In this document: one piece after another, positions 1-5,315 of the stretch | How positions within the stretch are numbered: position 1 is the first letter of the stretch | Layout: each line of letters starts with the position of its first letter | NCBI GenBank assembly: GCA_900552345.1 | Contig: URZN01000116.1 | Span: 1 to 5,315 of the forward strand | Length of the DNA: 5,315 bases | Direction: 5' to 3' | Origin: an uncultured Collinsella sp. | GTDB lineage: Bacteria > Actinomycetota > Coriobacteriia > Coriobacteriales > Coriobacteriaceae | Position numbers and translations under genes: made by a program | The notes under the pieces: generated by a model | What the model was told of the DNA's origin: nothing | Seen by the model: the letters and a program-made list of their open reading frames with translations, nothing else | Databases searched by the model: none

Positions 1-2327
<2,327 letters not shown>

Positions 2328-2336
2328 CAGGTTTTT

Positions 2337-2344
2337 CCTCCTTC
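2337..2344 (-). promoter_or_regulatory. rpoB Shine-Dalgarno
   Basis: On the minus strand GAAGGAGG is a near-perfect anti-16S match, nine bases before GTG (2325-2327) and six before CTG (2328-2330). It fixes the rpoB start to this spot. The nine-base gap is slightly long, which keeps the CTG as a minor alternative. Confidence 0.85.
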
Positions 2345-2363
2345 ACGGAAATGCTCGGTGGGT

Positions 2364-2384
2364 TGGCGAGGCATAGCTTCGCCA
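2364..2384 (-). promoter_or_regulatory. hairpin in the rpoB 5' leader
   Basis: Minus-strand RNA can pair TGGCGAAGC with GCCTCGCCA around a TAT loop: nine pairs, one of them G-U. It lies between the candidate promoter and the Shine-Dalgarno of rpoB. No T-run follows, so it is not an intrinsic terminator. It may be an mRNA-stability or processing element, but no function is shown by the sequence. Confidence 0.4.
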
Positions 2385-2400
2385 GTTATCGCAACCTAAT

Positions 2401-2428
2401 AGTTTATCAGGTACCGACCGTTGGGCAA
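2401..2428 (-). promoter_or_regulatory. candidate sigma70-type promoter of rpoB
   Basis: Read on the minus strand, TTGCCC (2423-2428) and TAAACT (2401-2406) are separated by 16 bases; each matches the housekeeping -35/-10 consensus at four of six positions. It lies about 75 bases before the rpoB start. Because the neighbouring gene is divergent, rpoB must have a promoter in this gap, which favours the call, but the boxes themselves are mediocre. Confidence 0.4.
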
Positions 2429-2505
2429 GAAAAGCCTTGACGCGATTGAGTTTTTGGAGTAGCAAAGTTTTTCGACAGAAAATGCGCAGGTAGATAGGTG
2501 TGTAT

Positions 2506-2519
2506 CGAACATCTGTTCA
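2506..2519. promoter_or_regulatory. LexA/SOS-box-like palindrome
   Basis: The sequence CGAACATCTGTTCA contains GAAC-N4-GTTC, the core of the Gram-positive and actinobacterial LexA operator. A third GAAC half-site follows at 2532-2535, so CTGTTCA (2513-2519) and TGAACAG (2531-2537) also form a perfect 7-bp inverted repeat with an 11-base spacer. The site is about 180 bases upstream of rpoB and 360 upstream of the plus-strand gene, which is far for direct control of either, and no good promoter overlaps it. It could bind LexA or another dimeric repressor, or be chance. Confidence 0.35.
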
Positions 2520-2587
2520 TATATTTTCTGTGAACAGAGCTGCTGATGCGCGCCGCAGAATGGCGGAATGGCGGTGAGGGTTAATCG

Positions 2588-2761
2588 AGCGGAAACTGCG
2601 TCCCGTTTTGAGACCTCAAACTGGGACGCGCTTTCCAGTTGAGCCCTGTTCGGGAAAGCGGTCCCGTTCTGAGCCGATATTCCGGGTCGTAGTTTCCGCT
2701 AGGGGCGCCAACCGGAAAGCGCATCCCAGAATTCGACCGAAGGGTGGGACGCGCTTTCCGG
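2588..2761. repeat. cluster of REP-like palindromic repeats (GGAAAGCGCGTCCC type)
   Basis: Five related 13-14-base arms alternate in orientation: 2591-2604 (+), 2623-2636 (-), 2653-2665 (+), 2714-2727 (+) and 2746-2759 (-), with a more degenerate inverted copy near 2683-2698. They give three kinds of hairpin. Arms 2591-2612/2615-2636 match at 18 of 22 positions. An outer pair 2588-2605/2683-2700 matches at 16 of 18, including a perfect AGCGGAAACT/AGTTTCCGCT. The clearest is 2712-2728/2745-2761, with 16 of 17 matches around a 16-base loop. No coding function is likely; the plus-strand open frame through here is a by-product. I recall similar repeats between genes in Collinsella genomes, but could not check this. 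Confidence 0.75.
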
Positions 2762-2780
2762 CAGGATGCGACAAAGGGAC
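2759..2780 (+). repeat. direct repeat, copy 1 (left of the accessory gene)
   Basis: This 22-base stretch contains GCAGGATGCGACAAAGGGAC and recurs at 4589-4610 with one C/T difference. The two copies bracket the whole plus-strand gene with its terminator. In this copy the downstream half of the palindrome seen at 4596-4626 is decayed: CTTTACCACATCC follows but pairs poorly. It directly abuts the REP-like cluster. Confidence 0.65.
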
Positions 2781-2807
2781 CGCCGCTTTACCACATCCGT
2801 TTGGCTA

Positions 2808-2819
2808 TGTTGCGCAACA
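2808..2819. promoter_or_regulatory. 12-bp perfect palindrome upstream of the accessory gene
   Basis: TGTTGCGCAACA is its own reverse complement and lies 62 bases before the ATG at 2882, where an operator would be expected. GATTC/GAATC (2821-2833) forms a second small inverted repeat next to it. No clear -35/-10 pair could be assigned for this gene, so the role of the palindrome is a guess. Confidence 0.3.
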
Positions 2820-2881
2820 GATTCTTCGAATCCGGCATGAAGATACTAGATAGTTACTTATAACCCAACGAAAGGATTGCC

Positions 2882-2983
2882 ATGTTCAAGAGCATCCGAA
2901 AAGGCGGGAGGATCGCCGCGGTCACAATCGGCATCGTAGCGGCGCTGACCCCGCTGGCCACCCCCCCCCGCGGCATTAGCTGA
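2882..2983 (+). other. 33-codon product of the sequence exactly as written (aborted signal peptide)
   Basis: With nine Cs the ATG at 2882 encodes only the signal-peptide core, then PPRGIS and a TGA stop. This peptide would have no mature domain. It is listed so that the reading as sequenced is recorded next to the restored gene; it is not proposed as an independent gene. Confidence 0.5.
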
Positions 2984-4508
2984 CGGCCTACCGACACCGG
3001 AGCTGGAAAAGTCGTTAACTGTTGACGTCGAGGGCCAAGATTCGAGTGCATGGTTCACAGACGACGGTAATTATGCCATCATCGCAGACTATGACTATGA
3101 CCTTGACGATAACGATAACGCTAATTATGTATATTACGGTTATTCACGGCTTGATCTTAAGAGCGGTGAAGTCACTCCTATCGACATACCGAAATCCTGC
3201 CTATCCGATGTTCAGAGTACTTGGGACAACAAGTATCTTTATTGGCTGGAGGACGGCAAGGTCATCGTCTATTCCGTCGAAGATCAACAACGGGTCGCTC
3301 ACTCTATACACGCAAAGAAATTAGAGGCCGGCAGCATCGAGCTTAATGAAGACGGAAACACCTTAACTGCCTATTGTTCGAATGGCAAATACGGTGATTT
3401 TTGCGTTTTCAATCTGCAATCAAATAAGAAAACATTTACGTACAAGTTCGAAAAAGGCGATTTGGATGCCATCCTCTCAAGGGATGGAAAGCGTTTGTGT
3501 GTCTACTCGAATCGAAAGCTCAAGATAATCGACACTCCCGATGGCTCCACGTCAATAAAAGAAATACCAGGCAACGCCCAATGTAATGGGGTAACTAGGG
3601 CATACGGGTCCGATAAACTATTCATAGAGACTCTCAGCGACGATGACGATTCGCGATATTCAACCTATTTCATGGCGGATTACGATGGCAACATCGATAA
3701 AGTAGCCGACGGTAATAAAATTAGTGTCTACAAATGGGGAGATAATTGGGGGAAATATTTCCTAGCCTTTACTGGCGAAAACACCGACACTATTGTCATC
3801 GATCCGCATTCCGGGAAGCAAATCCGCTATGTAATTAGGAATTACGACGAGGCGCTTGATATCAGCGACATCTCGAGGAATGGCGATATCGCACTGGCAG
3901 GAGTCTCTACCTGGGAGTCGCACGATAATTCAAGCGCAATCCGTCTCATCGACACCAAGACAGGCCAGAGGGTCGACTGTAAAATTAAATCGGATAGCTA
4001 TTGCATCCCCGAGCTCGTCGATAACGACCAAAAAATCATCGTGGACTATTCCGATGCCGAAGACCCCACGAAGATGCACATCGACATCTACAAGTCGAAT
4101 AGCCACTATAGCCCAATCGAAAAACTCATCTTCTTTGCCCAAGACAACATGCCAATCGTTGTTGGCGGTGGGATTGCGGCTGTCCTGATGATCATCGGCG
4201 GCATCGCAGTCGTTTGCATCCATCGCAAAAAGCGCGCCGCAGCTCAAACAAGCATCGCTGGCACCACACCCAAAGCAAAGAAGCACAAACGCAGCCGCAA
4301 CAAGAAGCATTCCCAGCAGGAACAGGTCGCTCAACAGTCTTCTGCTGATTCGGCATTTGATACACAATGGCAATCGTCAGGGGAGCCCCTCGCAGACATT
4401 TCCCAGCAGCCGGTCGCATCTTCTGCCCCGAAATTCTGCCGCCACTGCGGCACCCCACTCGTACCAGAAGCCAAGTTCTGCCCCAAGTGCGGCCATCCGG
4501 TCGAATAG
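2882..4508 (+). CDS. signal peptide / beta-propeller-like / TM / zinc-ribbon membrane protein, interrupted by a frameshift in a C9 tract
   Basis: I do not recognise a named family. ATG at 2882 follows AAAGGA. Reading stops at TGA 2981-2983 because of nine Cs at 2961-2969; removing one C gives a single frame of 541 residues to TAG 4506-4508. The restored protein has a signal peptide (MFKSIRKGGR, hydrophobic core 11-26, cleavage probably after ALA at 33). Residues 54-406 form about eight repeats of 35-50 residues of the kind SRDGKRLCVYS...LKIIDT, which suggests an extracellular beta-propeller. One TM helix lies at 424-446, followed by HRKKR. A basic stretch KAKKHKRSRNKK (464-475) and a Gln/Ser-rich linker lead to a C-terminal zinc ribbon with C519, C522, C533 and C536 (CxxC-x10-CxxC). 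Predicted topology is propeller outside, ribbon inside. It is a stand-alone gene with its own terminator, convergent with galU. It is visibly AT-richer than rpoB and galU and uses TTA and ATA codons, suggesting acquisition. A sensor or ligand-binding role is inference only. It is phase-variable, a pseudogene, or misread at the C-run. Confidence 0.85.
2961..2969 (+). repeat. C9 homopolymer tract, site of the frameshift
   Basis: Nine consecutive Cs lie in codons 27-30, just before the signal-peptide cleavage region. With eight Cs the downstream reading is PAALADGLPTPELEK, a good c-region and mature start. With nine, translation ends four codons after the tract. Mononucleotide runs like this are classic slipped-strand phase-variation switches, and also common places for consensus errors. 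Confidence 0.85.
3462..4508 (+). CDS. uninterrupted C-terminal portion of the same membrane protein from an internal TTG (fallback start)
   Basis: The mature-protein frame is open from before the C-run, but between the run and 3462 it contains no ATG, GTG or TTG. A gene caller given the broken frame would therefore begin at this TTG, which has a weak AAAAAGG a few bases upstream. The resulting 348 residues would lack the signal peptide and the first propeller repeats while keeping the TM helix and zinc ribbon. I consider this an artefact of the frameshift rather than the true start: the upstream repeats match those downstream, and the restored frame gives a proper signal peptide. Confidence 0.35.
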   Translation: MDAILSRDGKRLCVYSNRKLKIIDTPDGSTSIKEIPGNAQCNGVTRAYGSDKLFIETLSDDDDSRYSTYFMADYDGNIDKVADGNKISVYKWGDNWGKYFLAFTGENTDTIVIDPHSGKQIRYVIRNYDEALDISDISRNGDIALAGVSTWESHDNSSAIRLIDTKTGQRVDCKIKSDSYCIPELVDNDQKIIVDYSDAEDPTKMHIDIYKSNSHYSPIEKLIFFAQDNMPIVVGGGIAAVLMIIGGIAVVCIHRKKRAAAQTSIAGTTPKAKKHKRSRNKKHSQQEQVAQQSSADSAFDTQWQSSGEPLADISQQPVASSAPKFCRHCGTPLVPEAKFCPKCGHPVE

Positions 4509-4537
4509 CATCTGACAAGCGAACCCACAGCCAAATC

Positions 4538-4565
4538 GGGCCGCCCCTCACGGGACGGCCCTTTT
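4538..4565 (+). terminator. intrinsic terminator of the membrane-protein gene
   Basis: GGGCCG pairs with CGGCCC, then one C/A mismatch and CCC/GGG close a TCAC loop; four Ts follow directly. It begins 29 bases after the TAG at 4506-4508. The GC-rich stem plus short T-run is typical of rho-independent termination, so the gene appears monocistronic. Confidence 0.75.
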
Positions 4566-4588
4566 GCTTGGAAGGAAATCAGGTGAAG

Positions 4589-4610
4589 CGGCAGGATGTG
4601 ACAAAGGGAC
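4589..4610 (+). repeat. direct repeat, copy 2 (right of the accessory gene)
   Basis: It matches 2759-2780 at 21 of 22 bases (T at 4599 where copy 1 has C at 2769), 1,830 bases away in the same orientation. It overlaps the left arm of the palindrome at 4596-4626. Together the copies frame the AT-rich gene, as either residual insertion scars or two members of one dispersed repeat family. Confidence 0.65.
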
Positions 4611-4626
4611 TATCCCTTTGTCACAT
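4596..4626. repeat. perfect palindromic element ATGTGACAAAGGG / CCCTTTGTCACAT
   Basis: Thirteen perfectly paired bases (4596-4608 with 4614-4626) close a five-base ACTAT centre, whose outer A/T could also pair. No T-run follows on either strand, so it is not a standard terminator despite lying between two converging genes. It looks like an intergenic palindromic repeat of REP or miniature-element type. Confidence 0.7.
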
Positions 4627-4632
4627 TGGCTG

Positions 4633-4666
4633 AAAAAAACGGGTGCAGACCGAAGTCTGCACCCGT
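4633..4666 (-). terminator. intrinsic terminator of galU
   Basis: On the minus strand CGGGTGCAGAC pairs perfectly with GTCTGCACCCG around a stable TTCG tetraloop, with an extra A-T pair at the base, then seven Ts. It starts about 20 bases after the galU TAA. This is a textbook rho-independent terminator and marks galU as the last gene of its transcript. Confidence 0.93.
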
Positions 4667-4686
4667 AAATGTCGATGCTCGAAGGT

Positions 4687-5300
4687 TTACTTGCACATCA
4701 AACCGCCGCGCTCGTCGATGGCGTCCCAGAAGGCGCCGGCAAAGCGAGGATCGCTTGCGGCCATGAGGGCGTTGGTGGCCATCCAGCCAGACGGGGTGCC
4801 GGTATCGTAGCCCGAGAGCGGGTCGATGACGACGGCGTACATGGCCTCGCGGTCGAGCGAGCGGGCCATGGCGTCGGTGAGCTGGATCTCGCCGCCCTTG
4901 CCGGCCTGCTGATCGGCCAGCAGGTCCATGACCAGCGGGCTCAGCAGGTAACGACCGACGATGTACAGGTTGGACGGAGCCGCCTCGGGAGCAGGCTTCT
5001 CGACCAGACCGCCGATGCGCCAAACGGCACCGGGCTCGTCGTCGGCAGCTTTCTCGAAGCCCTCGAGCGAGCCAACGCGATCGCCGGCGATAACGCCGTA
5101 GCGGCTGACTTCCTCGGGCGAGCAAGCAGCGACGGCGATAACCGAAGCGCCACCGTGCTCCTTGGAAACGGCGAGCATCTTGTCGCAGATGTCGCGGTTA
5201 GGCACAACGTAGTCGCCCAGAAGAACCAAGAAGTTCTCCCCTGCCACGGCGTCGGCAGCAGAGCGAATAGCATGGCCGAGGCCCTTGGGCTCGTACTGAT
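4687..5300 (-). CDS. galU: UTP-glucose-1-phosphate uridylyltransferase, C-terminal 203 residues (5' end lost at contig end)
   Basis: It catalyses UTP + glucose-1-phosphate to UDP-glucose + pyrophosphate in the cytoplasm, feeding cell-envelope glycan and galactose metabolism. The frame reads from CAG at 5298 as QYEPKGLGHAIRSAADAV, continuing through LLGD (fragment residues 26-29, the sugar-nucleotide/metal aspartate region), RYGV, VEKP (99-102), APSNLYIVGRYLL, GEIQLTDA (136-143) and GYDTGTPSGW (163-172), to TAA at 4687-4689. This order matches the GalU nucleotidyltransferase family closely. The family is about 290-300 residues, so some 85-95 N-terminal residues, including the GxGTR nucleotide-binding loop, are missing. 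Any start inside the fragment, for example GTG at 5247, is false because conserved family sequence continues upstream of it. The frame cannot be followed past 5300, where adapter begins. It is convergent with the membrane-protein gene. Confidence 0.95.
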
Positions 5301-5315
5301 CTGTCTCTTATACAC
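5301..5315 (+). other. Nextera/Tn5 mosaic-end adapter remnant (not genomic)
   Basis: CTGTCTCTTATACAC is identical to the first 15 bases of the Tn5 mosaic-end sequence used in Nextera libraries. It sits exactly at the right edge and interrupts the galU frame. On the minus strand it would translate as the well-known artefactual start MYKRQ. It marks untrimmed reads at a contig end rather than a mobile element. Confidence 0.95.

Noticed and set aside
2430..2460. TTGACG as the -35 box of a plus-strand promoter
   Set aside because: No acceptable -10 box lies 16-18 bases downstream (TAGCAA matches at only three positions).
2570..2644. Small 24-codon plus-strand frame (MAVRVNRAETASRFETS...) downstream of the LexA-like site
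   Set aside because: It has no Shine-Dalgarno, and most of it is the first REP-like hairpin, so the coding look is by chance.
2588..2761. CRISPR array
   Set aside because: The repeat units alternate in orientation, are imperfect, and have no uniform spacers.
2608..2853. 81-codon plus-strand open frame in the intergenic region
   Set aside because: It runs through the palindromic repeats, lacks a ribosome binding site, and its composition follows the repeat arms.
3022..3324. 100-codon plus-strand open frame near the start of the accessory gene
   Set aside because: It is an out-of-frame shadow; the frame that continues the propeller repeats is a different one.
3930..4551. Minus-strand open frames (147 and 119 codons) opposite the accessory gene
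   Set aside because: They are antisense to the TM and zinc-ribbon coding region, with no ribosome binding site or recognisable domain.
5301..5315. End of a natural Tn5-like transposon
   Set aside because: The match is to the engineered mosaic end, lies exactly at the contig edge and cuts a housekeeping gene; library adapter is the simpler explanation.

Overview
The window looks like the end of a contig from a high-GC Gram-positive gut bacterium, most likely a Coriobacteriia member such as Collinsella. The RpoB and GalU sequences are of Gram-positive/actinobacterial type, both flanking genes are GC-rich, and the intergenic region carries palindromic repeats of the kind I associate from memory with Collinsella. 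The genus is an inference. The last 15 bases are not genomic: they match the start of the Nextera/Tn5 mosaic-end adapter, so position 5300 is the true end of biological sequence.

Layout: (1) 1-2327, minus strand: the first 775 codons of rpoB, running off the left edge, with a strong Shine-Dalgarno and a GTG start. (2) 2328-2881: about 550 bases without a convincing gene. It holds the rpoB leader hairpin and a candidate promoter, a LexA/SOS-box-like palindrome with an overlapping larger inverted repeat, a roughly 175-bp cluster of palindromic GGAAAGCGCGTCCC-type repeats, and a 12-bp perfect palindrome. (3) 2882-4508, plus strand: one accessory gene, visibly AT-richer than its neighbours. It encodes a predicted type I membrane protein: signal peptide, an extracellular region of about eight beta-propeller-like repeats, one transmembrane helix, a very basic Gln/Ser-rich cytoplasmic tail and a C-terminal zinc ribbon. 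As written, it is broken by a run of nine Cs inside the signal-peptide coding region; eight Cs would make one continuous 541-residue frame. (4) 4509-4686: convergent terminators for the accessory gene and galU, with a perfect palindromic repeat between them. (5) 4687-5300, minus strand: the C-terminal 203 residues of galU (UTP-glucose-1-phosphate uridylyltransferase), with its 5' end lost at the contig end.

The two flanking genes are housekeeping (transcription and UDP-glucose supply). The middle gene sits between them as a single-gene accessory unit, bracketed by near-identical 22-bp direct repeats (2759-2780 and 4589-4610). The point of most interest is this receptor-like protein: an outside propeller joined through one membrane helix to an inside zinc ribbon, with an in-or-out-of-frame poly-C tract at its start. 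That makes it a candidate phase-variable surface protein, although a sequencing error or a fixed pseudogene remains possible.
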